In this document: one piece after another, positions 45,600 through 55,545 of the stretch
Layout: each line of letters starts with the position of its first letter
How positions within the stretch are numbered: position 1 is the stretch's first letter
Source of the DNA: Salvia splendens
Lineage: Eukaryota > Streptophyta > Magnoliopsida > Lamiales > Lamiaceae
Reading direction: 5' to 3'
Assembly (NCBI RefSeq): GCF_004379255.2
Contig: NC_056048.1
Span: forward strand, 16,577,197-16,641,196
DNA: 64,000 nt
Position numbers and translations under genes: made by a program
The notes under the pieces: model-generated
The model's database searches: none
What the model saw: only the letters and a program-made list of their open reading frames with translations
What the model was told of the DNA's origin: nothing

Positions 45600-48056
45600 T
45601 TCCTGCTGTCATTGAGGTTACCTCCTACACCGGAACACCCAGCGGCCCTGGTTCAGGGCAGTCACCCGGGATGATTTCCATATCAAACTCCTCATCTTCC
45701 TCAAACGTTTCGGTATCGAACGTCCCATCTTCCATGAGTTTGTAGTACTTATTGCTGGTGATAGTTTCTCGGTGAAAGGTCTCCGAGAGATCGTCCACCA
45801 AAGGGTTGGAATCTTTCCCCTTTGAGCCAGCATGTGTCGGAGACCAGGAACCGTGTCTGGACGTACTTCAGCTTCTAGATGCTCCTCGATGAACCAGCCC
45901 CTATGTTTTCCCCAGCTCTCGGCTGCTACTTGGAGAGTGCCCCGAGTGCCTTGCCCCATTTTTCCTCCGCCCCCGAGTTTGAAATCCGGCCTCCGAATTG
46001 CCCAGCTCCATGAGATCCCCCATGATGTCTGGGAGGGGATTCATGTCCACGTCATCAAGGCAGCCTTCGTTTTGCTTTCGAGGAGGCTCGACTCATGGAC
46101 AATGTGGCGAGACCTTATCAGCAATTTGTTGTTTAGTGGAGCTTGCCATTCCATTATTCCGCATAGGCTCTTGCGGTCTTGCACTTGATGAGGCCATGTT
46201 GTAGTTCCTTTTCACTGGACGCTCCCCACGCCCATTGGCATAACAAACCTCGCTCGAGTGGCCAACGTGTTTGTACTCCGTACAGTAGGTGGAAATTTTA
46301 TCCCATTTAATTTTTTGAACTGTCTCTCTGCCGCCAATATCAAGAATGATTTCATCTGGGGGAGGCTTTGTGATGTCGATTTCGATGCACATTTGGGCGA
46401 AGGACAACCTTGATTGGAGGCGGTAGCTCGGTCGATTTGAATTGGATTTCCCAGCAACTTACCAATTGTGAACAGAGCTGCTGTGTCAAAAAGGTGGATT
46501 GGTAGGGCAATGAGGTTGCACCAAATTGCCGCTATCGGGGATTCACAGAAGACATCGAAATCAGGAGACCATTTGAAAACACGCATCGGGTGTCGCTCAA
46601 TGAACCACGTCGGAGAGCCCTTTGGACCACCTAGGAACCTTGTGTAATCCGTCAAGCCATCGAACTGGATAAGGACTTGTTTTGCATTGATATACTTCCA
46701 AGAGAAGCTTCCATTGAATTTGATGTTGTTCAAAGCCTTTTGAATTTGATGTGTCGCCGGGATGGAATGAGAGAATTTTCCCACTATGGCGTGGCCCATA
46801 TTTGCAGCTAGCTTCTGTATCTCCGCACCAGAGAAATAGATGGATGGTACCCCATTACTTAGAGTTGCGAAGCCAATCCTCTGGATATTATCAGGCTGGA
46901 AGACGTGCGGCTCATTTGGATTTGGTGTGTCACGGATGATTTCTGCCATGGATTTTTGTTTTGGGGTCACCGCCGGCGCCTCCGTGCCCGAGGGGTTGGA
47001 GGATTGCTGCTTAGTGAAGTTCTTGTTGGCTCCATCGGAGGTTTCGGCGTGGCCCTCAGATGCGATAACCTTAGGTGTGCTCGACTCCCCTGGAATGGGA
47101 CGAGCTTCCCCTGTTTTACCAGCTTCCGTCCAAGTTGCTGCTTTTGTGGTGTTCGAAGCTCCCTTCTCAAAAGCATAGCACAACTTTTTGGTGTGGCCCC
47201 GTTCAAGCGGTGGGAACTCATCCAGCGGCGCGTAGCACATTCCCTCGGGGGAGGGTGGTACAGCCTCCAATCCTGGTCTCAGCCCTCCCTCAAATTGACT
47301 GGGCCCCCTCCATGCTAAGATTTCTGAGTTCGTCGTCCTCACGTTGTTGTGCTTCAGGGGTTGGGCTGTGAGGCAGTCAAGGGTTTCAGCTGCATTGGGG
47401 GATGCAAGGTGGATGATGGAGTCACTTTTTGGCTGGTTCTCGGCTGTGTCTGGGGTGGGATCACGTGATACATCCTTTTGAAATAAGACCATTTGTCTTT
47501 CGGAGGGGGGGTTTGTGGTATTAGCCATTTCGGGAAGGTTGACTCTCCCTGCAGCAGCGCGGCTATCCTTTGGGTCAGAGGGGCCTAGAGCCCCCTCCCT
47601 AGGGTAGTTCTTTGTCTCATTATCCATCCCAATGATCTTCTTTGCCATCGGCAATGGGAGCGCCTTTTCCGGTGGAATCCTTGAGAAGGCAGAGGTTGCA
47701 GTAGGAAGCGACACCTGCAGGGCCTCCTTCGTGCTCTCATCAGTCACTTCCCTCACATCAGCCACCTTACCTCATATGTCTTCGAGGCCTTTGCCGGTAG
47801 GGAAAGCCCTTTTGCACTTTGGCTCCTCATTCGGCAAGCTGCTGTCTGTTGAAAAATCAAGTTTTTCCGGCGTTGCTTGTCCTCTGGAATCGGGGAGAGG
47901 GTGAAGCGTTTTCGGCCATCCCCTTTGATAAGAGAGGAAGGTGTACCCTTCCTTCCAGTCAGTTTTGATGTGACATTCTTCACCCTCATTTTCCTTGTCG
48001 GCTTCCTCATGGAGCTGCTGCAGTCCGGCCTTACTTACGGGCGGCATAGTTGGCAC
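45600..48056 (-). pseudogene. LINE ORF1: gag-like RNA-binding protein (DUF4283, zinc knuckle)
   Basis: The main open frame is 47765-46212 (517 codons). Its second half is the DUF4283 fold found in plant L1 ORF1: IYFSGAEIQKLA, FDGLTDYTRFLGG, WFIERHPMRVFKWSPDFD, ALPIHL and TIGKLLGNPIQIDRATAS. After a one-base shift near 46407 the protein continues as RLSFAQMCIEIDI and a zinc knuckle, YCTEYKHVGHSSEVC (46407-46093), where the second Cys of the CCHC motif reads Tyr. Another fragment is at 45959-45618. Upstream, 48056-47772 joins in the same frame through a single TGA at 47774-47772; an alternative N-terminus lies in the next frame at 48010-47753 (basic, GRKRFTLSPIPEDKQRRKN), and I cannot decide between them. 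The first copy, 32440-30600, is more broken. Confidence 0.85.
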
Positions 48057-48306
48057 ACCGACCCGGTGCCGGCAGGGCTTCGCGGGGTAGCCGGATAAAA
48101 GTGTGTATGAAACAAGTCAGGTAATGGGAAAGGATGGAGCAACGGTGGGACCGTGGAGCGGTCACCGAGGGTTCAAACATGCGGTAGGGTGGTTGGGCGG
48201 TGCTGCGGTGGGGCATGGGGCGGTAGGGTGGCTGGGCGGCGGATGATGGGATGGTTACCAAATCACCGTGCTTGGCGAGAGAGAAATTTTAGAGAGAGAA
48301 AATTTT
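48057..48306 (-). promoter_or_regulatory. 5' end of the LINE (internal promoter region)
   Basis: About 250 bp upstream of ORF1, rich in GGTGG/GCGG on the plus strand with repeated GGGCGGT strings. It starts on the minus strand with AAAATTTTCTCTCTCTAAAATTTC directly at the target duplication. Plant L1 elements carry their promoter here; I see no defined motif. Confidence 0.5.
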
Positions 48307-49365
48307 CACTCACCTTATCCTTTTATTAACTAACTTGGCCCAAACAATAAATCACTTGGCCCACATATAAATTTAATTAGAGTGGCCCAACATCTAATGC
48401 ACTTTACTTCTAAGCCCAATTAAACTCATCAAAGAGGGGCAACCTCTGTACTCAACCGTCCCCTTCTCTTTCTCTCTATCTATGCTCTTATCCCATATCA
48501 AACAACGAGCTCTAATCCTCTCTTCTTCTCCGGCGAAATCACTGTCAATAGGGTCGTCGGGATCCAGCGGCGTCCTCCTCCTCCCTCCGTCATTCACTCT
48601 CCTCTCCGGGGAAGTCACGCCCAGTCCGGCTAGCGAAACCGGAGGGGTCTTCTGCAGGGGAGAACCGCCTTCTGCCGAACTTCAATTCGGCGGAGTTACG
48701 CTGTAGTTTTTATGCGTCTTCCGGCGAATTCACCGACATGGAGAGGGTCTCGACTCCTTTTCCTTCTTCCTTGGCGTCGCTCTTAGACGGACAGCCGTCG
48801 CCAGCGGCCAGCGATACGCTCTTCCTCCTCCGCTGCTGCTGGCGATCTGTACCAGCTCTTTCTCCCTGCAGAGTTCTCCGGGAGGCAGCGACTCCTGCCC
48901 GCTCTCAATCTTCCCTCGACAGTGCCGACACCAGCCCCCGCCCCGCACTGCTGCTCCAGCGGCACCTTCACTCCAGCCCGACCTCCGGAACCCCGTCGTT
49001 AGCCGGTCATCTCCGGGCAGCCCTAATCTAAGCTAAGTTCTTTTTTGTTTTTTTTTTCTATTACTTGGTTTAGGCAGCACTGGGAGTTGGTAAAATCGTT
49101 TGTTGTTGAGAGCATGGTAAACTAAATGTTGGCACTACTGATTTTTTATGTTTGTTTTTTCTTGAAAACTCCCTAAGTTCTTGTTTTATTATGGTGGTTG
49201 TACTAGATGATGCAAATGAGGGTATGGTGGTGTTTACCTGATGTAGTTGGGACTGAGATTTCTGATCCTTGGAACCACCGTAGCTCCTCTTGCTCGTTCT
49301 CACTCTCAACTCTAAACTTTGTTGATTTGAAGTGTGTAGGAGTGAAGTTTGATGTGTGTGAAGGG

Positions 49366-49375
49366 TTTATATAGG
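49366..49375 (-). promoter_or_regulatory. TATA box of the gypsy 1 5' LTR
   Basis: CCTATATAAA on the minus strand followed by CCCTTCACACACATC. This is the promoter that would drive the genomic RNA, now separated from the internal region by the LINE. Confidence 0.6.
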
Positions 49376-49496
49376 CAAAACTTAGTGTACTTTGGGGAAT
49401 TAAATGGGGTTGATCCTCATTTGTTTTCATACATAGCATATCCTCTTATTTGATCTCTTTGTAGTACCATTAGTTATGGAGTTTTGGTGGTATTTG

Positions 49497-49584
49497 TAGT
49501 ACTAGGCACTTAACTAATAACTCTCATTTGTTTGGATTTGTAGCACTAGGTACTTGGCTAATAACTCTCATTTGTTTGGATTTG
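49497..49584. repeat. Two 44-bp U3 tandem repeats
   Basis: Units are at 49497-49540 and 49541-49584, followed by a short duplication of TTTGTTTGGATTTGTCTTGCTC. The partner LTR has three full units at 17130-17261. Confidence 0.85.
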
Positions 49585-49705
49585 TCTTGCTCTAATTTGT
49601 TTGGATTTGTCTTGCTCTCTTTGGTGAGTCATTTGTCTCCTATGGTTAAAGAAGAGTTGTCATTTTTCCTCAAATGGCTTTTAAAGGAGAGGGTGTTACC
49701 GTAAC

Positions 49706-49949
49706 AAAATTAACTTTTACCACGTAAAATAACAAGTACTATTTGAATGTATACAACAATAAAAGAAAGTCCGACATCTCCAGCAATTAGTAAATCCCGC
49801 TTCCATTTCAGAAAAACCTCCTACACGAGAAAATGACCACGGTATAGTTAAATATATATATCTACCTAATGGGCAAAAGAATAGGAAGTGGGGAAGGGAG
49901 GAATAGTACCAACTTTGTTTTTCTTACCAAATCATGCACCATCCCGGGA
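49706..49949. other. Short flank between gypsy 1 and the hAT element
   Basis: No ORF or repeat is recognised. It ends in TCCCGGGA (49942-49949), the left target duplication of the hAT element. Confidence 0.5.
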
Positions 49950-50105
49950 TAGGCATGCACACGGTTCAGGAACTGCCGGTTCCGGTTCATGATTCCCATT
50001 AACTGGAACCGGCCCGCCAAGGGTCCCGGCGGTTCTGGTTTCGGTTCAAAAAACCCACCGGTTTATGGGGTGGTTCAAAATCGCCGATTTTCGGCCTGAA
50101 CCGCC

Positions 50106-53100
50106 GGTTACTACAAACGCGGCGGTCGTGATACAACATGTAAAGGGTAGATTTCTATTGAAAACTTAATTAACTTGAAGGAAAAAAATTTTCTTTTTGT
50201 TTTAAAGAAACTTAAAATTATAACTTTGCTATTAAATAAAACAACATATGATAAACATTTTTAAAAGAAGCAGCGGAGAAAAATAGTTATTTAAGACCCA
50301 ATCAACTTCTAAGAAAAACATGTAGTCTAACTCACATGAAAGACATCATTTTCAGACAATAATGTAAATAGACGTTTAAAACCTAACGTGACCAAAACAT
50401 GCTCATCATAGCACGAAAAGATTTAAGTATTGAAACATGATTCAAAAACCTAGCAGCGGAAATAAGGTTCAAAGGAAGAGTCAAGGATCACGCCTATGTA
50501 TGAAGACACGACGCATCCTAAGGCTAGCTCAACATCCTCTGCAACATCCTGCTCAACCTGCACATAAGAAAATAATATGCAGGGCTGAGTACTTGATGTA
50601 CTCAATGGGCTCATGCCGAAAACATTTTAATAAGTTATGTCATCCATACCAGTGATCTCGAGTTTTATATAGTAAGAAATATCACGAGAACACAAAAATC
50701 CAAGTCTGGCCAGACAATTTATCTCCAAATTTTCCACATCAATCAATGAATCACATCCTCTTACCATAGTGCGACGAAAGTGTGGCCACACTATTCGCCC
50801 ACGAGACCGGCCTACTAGCAAGGACGGCTCACGATCCCCTCTGTGTACACAGCCTGATAGGGTTTGCGGCCCTACTCAGACCCGAATTCGTTTATCATAG
50901 CCCTATAGCCTAATGGAGCGAACTCACAAACTAGGCATCAAGCACAATCTTAACATAGCCCTATAGCCTAACGGAGCAAGCTCAAACGAACTAGGCATCA
51001 GGCAAAAATCTCAACATCAAAACAATCACGGCATGACATAACACTTTAAACCACCCTTATAACACCACATCATATTTTCGGAAAAATAAAGAGGTTTGAA
51101 AAGAAAGCCCACATCGATCGCTTAGCAAATTCACAACCTAACTTATAGCAACTCTCGATCCTCGAGTTCATGAGTACACAACACCCTTGTCAACGACAAC
51201 ACAAGTCAGCCTTCCACAACAACATTTTACTATGCATGTCCTATCGTTTTCTCTCTCATCGTTTTTCTCAAATTCCCCAACCCAACATACGTCACAAAGG
51301 TGTAAAGACACACGTAACACATTCCAACTTATCACAAGTGATTTCAACATTTAAACACGTTCCTTGGACATACATGCATCATATAATACTTTTAAACTTG
51401 AAACTAGGTGTCATTTTAACAAGGCAGAAAACTGGCAGAACTGCGCGACCGTTTTGTAAAAAATCACTATAAATTCACCCGACCTCATATGAAGCTAAAT
51501 TTTGGATCACAATACAGAGGACACATTCAAGTTCATCCATGAAAAGTTTTACACCGAAATCACGTCATTTAGTCAGTCATATTACATATTAAACTCTCTG
51601 GTCGGAACATACAATCTCTGACAGCACTGCGCAGTTCATTTGAAAAATTTACCATAAATTCATACAATGCCCAAAAAGGCTGAAATTTTAATCGGAGGTC
51701 ATTTGGTCAGTCAAACAGAAAACGAAACATTCATGGCGAGAACATGAGTTTCTGGCAGATTTGCGCAGTCAAGTTCAAATATTTATTAAAAATTTACTTT
51801 TCGATAAAAAGGGCTGAAATTCACACGAGACACAGGTAAAACCTTGAATTTTACTCAGTAAAATTTTCATATGAAAACTCGGCCGTTTGTTAGGTCAATT
51901 ACTCATCAGAAGCTACTGGTCGAACATCACAGGTAACAGATACACAATTTCTAAATTAGGGTTTCCTTCTCAATCATCCAAACACCAATTCTCATGCTTA
52001 TAACACACAATCATGCTTGATAAGACTCTCTTAAACATGTTTGCACATAAACTTACATCATTCACCAAAGATTCAAATCAAACTTCACACAAATCAATTG
52101 AAAACGCATATTTATCAAAGTTTTCAAGCAAACTCACTTTTCCTCCCCGATTAAACTTGCGATCTACGATTCCTACACCCACTACATGCATGTAGGATTC
52201 AAGAACATGGTTCAAATGAAAAGAATGAGGAAAAGTGAAGCCAATATACCTTCTTTGACAAAACGAATCGGTAGAACCAAGAAACGAGGTGATTCGTCGG
52301 AGATTCTTGAAAATAAACTTCAATGGATGCAAGAAACAATGGTGGAAGAAGTTTTTTGGAGAGAATGTGGAGAGGGAGGAGGGAGGCACGAAAATTGAGG
52401 GAGAATGAGGGCTAGGGTTTAGTTTAGGTGTTTTTACAGGATTAGGGTTAGGTTTAAAATCAATTAATTAATTAATCGTGGGGAAAAATACAATTAAATA
52501 AATCCCACATTTAAAAGAATAAAATAAGCATGTGGGAAGGGGAGGAAATTTTTGAAAATTCCATGTAGGAATAGCAAGGAATTTATTTGGTATTTACTTG
52601 GAGAGAATATATTCACAACTTAGGAAATAAAAGTGAATATTTCATAAACAAGGGAACAAAATAAATTAAATCTCCAAGTATGAAAATAATGGTTGGGGGC
52701 CGAAAATTTCCGTAAGGAATTGCACAAGGAAATTATTTAAATCCCCAATTAAAAGAATAGGATTTAAATTAGACAATTTATTTATAGGAAAAAGGCTCCC
52801 ATAAAATAGGCAACAATTAATTAAATTCCCACAAGGAAAATATTGCATAGGGGGCGTGTGATATGGAAGAAAAGTAGGAGAAAAATATTCACATCCCCAA
52901 TTAATTAGACATAGGAATTTATTTGAATAAAAAGGGATTCCACAAATTAGGAAACAAATAAAATATCCTCCAAAATTTAGTGGAGGGGCCGAAAATTGCT
53001 AACCAAGGAATGTCCCAACTCTCTATTTATTTTAGGTGAAGAAATAAATTATAACATGATTTAAATGGATTAAATTCAAAGGAAGAGAGTCAATAAAGCA

Positions 53101-53517
53101 CCAATTAAATCAAATGAAAATAATACTTTCTCCTATAGGAGATTTTCGAAAACTACCAAGGAAAATAAAAATGGAGTTCGAATTCCATGTAGTACCATTT
53201 AGGGGTCATTTGGTTTGGATTTAATTTGGATAAGTATCCCAAGACAATTAATTAAATCCAAGAAATGAAATACTATTTCAATAATTAGGAAGGGCCGAAA
53301 ATTCCAATGAATTGGCTCGAAGAATATAAATGCATGATCCTATTAATTATTTCCCCACATTGGAAAATATAAAACATCAAGCTCATCATCCCACATTAAC
53401 CACGAAAATTTATTTCACGCAAAACAGTTAATCACATAGAAACGAAAGTTTCATAATTCCAAGAATCCAAAATTCGAATAACATATAAGAAGAGTCACAA
53501 AAATTTGGGATGTTACA
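50106..53517 (-). mobile_element. 3' LTR of gypsy 2 (outer 23 bp missing)
   Basis: It matches the right LTR from GGTTACTACAAACGCGG onward and ends GGGATGTTACA. Compared with the right LTR it lacks about 52 bp near 51690. Its TATA box is mutated (CCTGTAAAAA at 52431-52440). The hairpin motif is at 50585-50605. The junction with hAT sequence at 50100-50108 shares GGTTA, suggesting a small microhomology deletion. Confidence 0.85.
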
Positions 53518-53560
53518 TCCTTCCCCTCTAAACAGAAATTTCGTCCCGAAATTTAATCGT
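53518..53560 (-). promoter_or_regulatory. Polypurine tract region of gypsy 2
   Basis: On the minus strand TTTCGGGACGAAATTTC is followed by TTTAGAGGGGAAGGA and then the LTR start TGTAACATCCC. This is the usual Tekay/Del pol-end, polypurine tract and LTR arrangement. Confidence 0.75.
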
Positions 53561-53561
53561 C

Positions 53562-54770
53562 TCACACAAACAATTCGGGAAACTTTTCTTTCATCTTATC
53601 TTCTAACTCCCACGTAGCTTCCTCGGGACCATGGTGCTTCCACAACACCTTCACGGACGCTATCGTCTTGTTTCGTAGCTCTTGTACCTTCCGATCTAGG
53701 ATTGCTTCGGGCCTTTCCTCGTAGCTCATGTCGAGGGTTAGGATCACTTCCTCTTGGTGAATCACATGTTTGGGGTCGAACACGTACTTGCACAACTGCG
53801 ATACGTGGAACACGTTGTGCACGTTCCCAAAGCTGGGTGGTAACGCCAATCGATACGCTACAGGACCTACTTCGTCGATAATCTCGTACGGTCCCACAAA
53901 ACGCGGTTTCAGCTTGCCTTTCACTCCAAATCTCACAACTCCTCTCGTCGGGGACACTTTCAAGAACACTTTGTCACCAACGTTGAATTTGATTTCCGTT
54001 CGACGCACGTCAGCATACGACTTCTGTCTGTCTTGAGCTTCCTTGATCCTTGTGCGGATTTGATGTACAATTTCAGTCATCTCCTTTATAGCGTCGGGTC
54101 CTAACATCTTCCTCTCGCCGACTTCATCCCAATAAAGTGGAGATTGACACTTCCTACCATATAAAGCTTCGTACGGAGCCATATCGATTGTTGCTTGATA
54201 ACTGTTGTCGTAGGCGAATTCAACCAATGGTAGGACAGTTTCCCAACTTTCCCCTCGATCTAGGACAACGGCTCGCAACATATCCTCAAGCGTGTGAATC
54301 GTCCTCTCTGACTGCCCGTCCGATTGCGGGTGATAAGCAGTGCTGAAGTTTAGTTGTGTGCCCAATTCTCGTTGCAAACTCATCCAAAACTTCGATGTGA
54401 ACTTCGTATCGCGGTCTGACACGATGGTCTTTGGCACTTCATGCAATCGCACAATCTCATTCACGTAGAGTTTAGCTAACTTGTCCGCGCCATAAGTAAT
54501 TTTCATCGGTAAGAAGTGCGCGCTTTTAGTAAGTCGATCAATGATCACCCAAATCGCGGTGTTGCCCTTCTGTGACCTTGGCAAACCCGTCACGAAATCC
54601 ATAGCTAGATGCTCCCACTTCCATTCTGGAATTTCAAGCGGTTGTAACTTCCCATATGGCCGTTGGTGTAAGGCCTTCACTTGTTGGCATGCTAGACATC
54701 GTTCCACATATGACGCTACGTCCCCTTTCATTCCATTCCACCAAAACTGTTGCTTCAAATCTCGATACAT
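53562..54770 (-). pseudogene. Integrase-chromodomain fragment of gypsy 2 pol (open frame, 402 codons)
   Basis: This is the longest clean retroelement frame outside the LINE. Residues 1-31 are the end of the HHCC finger (CLACQQ at 25-30). The catalytic core has D58 (MDFVTG), D119 (SDRD) and E155 (GQSERT), a proper D,D-35-E triad. The linker (WDEVGERK) and the GDKVFLKVSP segment lie near residues 215-280, PSFGNVHNVFHVSQL near 315-330, and a chromodomain at about 350-402 (VKVLWKHHGPEEATWELEDKM). It ends at a stop near the polypurine tract. The frame starts abruptly: upstream of MYRDL only GSTK-like codons remain before leader sequence begins at about 54784, so the first half of the finger and everything before it were deleted. 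It has no own promoter or start context, hence pseudogene. Confidence 0.92.
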
Positions 54771-54783
54771 CTTCGTGCTTCCA

Positions 54784-55530
54784 CTTACGCAAGATTAAAC
54801 TATACTAATTTAAATCGCGAGTATGATCGCTCGTCGTTGCATGAAAATATCTCTTAGCATCGGTTCTTCTTGTTTCGCACCTTGACTTAAGCGTTTGCCT
54901 AAACTCTCATATTCTCGTACGTTTCATTGCTCGGAAAAGCAATAGTTATGTTTTTCACTTAGAACTACGATTCGCGCGGTCAACTAGACTTATGTTTTAG
55001 GTACTCTAAGTTCACAACACAATTCATCATCTCATAGATCATCATCGACTTCAATTTACGTCATAACACTTTCACACACATAGCACATACTTAAGTCATC
55101 AGGCCAATCTTGCTCATGTCTCACATAATCATACTATAACAGTATCACATTCGTAAATACAACACGTGTCTTAACTTATCATGCCAGTCATACTCGTATT
55201 CCACGTAATCATGCTATTACAACATCATGTCTACACACATAATACATGCTCAAGCTATCATGGCAATCATGCTCACATAGTCATCCCATTATAACTCATC
55301 CTCATGCATATCGTTCATTCACATGCATAAACTTGTCAAACGTCATATCATATAATCATCCATTTCGTGCATCCATCTCACATGCCTTCAACAAATAAAA
55401 CATACCTCACTTTCATTGGTTGAGCGTGATGCTGTGGATGTTGAGCCTTCATGACACTTCTAGTCAATAAGGGTTCACTAACTTAGACTCAAAGTAAAAG
55501 AAGACTCTCGGACCAGAGCGAAAGAACAAA
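54784..55530 (-). other. 5' leader of gypsy 2
   Basis: Non-coding, A/T- and CAT-rich sequence between the primer site and the deletion point. The inner end, TTACGCAAGATT...ATGATCGCTCG, matches the gypsy 1 leader near 23150-23200, which shows that this is leader rather than gag. Short CATGCTCA/ATCATGC strings recur irregularly at 55090-55400. Confidence 0.65.
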
Positions 55531-55542
55531 GCTCTGATACCA
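55531..55542 (-). promoter_or_regulatory. Primer-binding site of gypsy 2, tRNA-Met type
   Basis: TGGTATCAGAGC on the minus strand, three bases from the LTR boundary at 55546. Confidence 0.85.
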
Positions 55543-55545
55543 CTC

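Larger units (their letters stand above)
32563..47570. repeat. Second copy of the 15-kb tandem duplication
   Basis: It repeats 17550-32556 in direct orientation, offset about 15.02 kb: partial copia LTR, gypsy 1 pol, gag-less region, primer site, 5' LTR part, and LINE with the MITE. Long stretches, such as 34925-36830 against 19905-21810, are essentially identical. Differences cluster at 32563-33750 (many one-base indels), 36835-37020 (substitutions) and 40770-43200 (indels). Confidence 0.9.
40771..48306 (-). mobile_element. LINE (plant L1 type), full-length second copy
   Basis: It is about 7.5 kb, of which 556 bp is the MITE. It is flanked by the target duplication CACTCACC(C/T)TATCC (40757-40770 and 48307-48320, one mismatch), with a T-run at the left (3' poly-A tail on the minus strand). 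Order on the minus strand: 5' region 48306-48060, ORF1 48056-45600, ORF2 45536-41030, short 3' UTR. It interrupts the 5' LTR of gypsy 1, whose two halves fit the uninterrupted 3' LTR exactly around 15937-15950. Confidence 0.9.
14348..49700 (-). mobile_element. Gypsy element 1 (Tekay/Del-type chromovirus) with nested insertions
   Basis: The element runs from TGTCACGACC (14348) to GGGTGTTACC (49700) and is flanked by the 5-bp direct repeat GTAAC (14343-14347, 49701-49705). On the minus strand the order is 5' LTR (48321-49700 continued at 39113-40770 or 24089-25743), tRNA-Met primer site, leader, a region without recognisable gag, RT, RNase H, integrase, polypurine tract and 3' LTR (14348-17352). 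A LINE splits the 5' LTR, and about 15 kb inside is duplicated in tandem. Without nested insertions and the duplication the element would be about 12.8 kb. The polypurine tract with TGTAACACC and the integrase sequence are typical of Tekay/Del chromoviruses. Confidence 0.85.
48321..49700 (-). mobile_element. Distal part of the gypsy 1 5' LTR
   Basis: It continues the LTR interrupted by the LINE, matching 15951-17352. It contains the GC-rich block (48455-49030), the TATA box (49366-49375) and two 44-bp U3 repeats (49497-49584). The outermost base reads C instead of A (GTTACC), just before the GTAAC target duplication at 49701-49705. Confidence 0.88.

Noticed and set aside
47632..47904. Plus-strand frames opposite LINE ORF1 and ORF2 (for example 46905-47318, 44799-45161)
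   Set aside because: Shadows of the real LINE reading frames on the minus strand.
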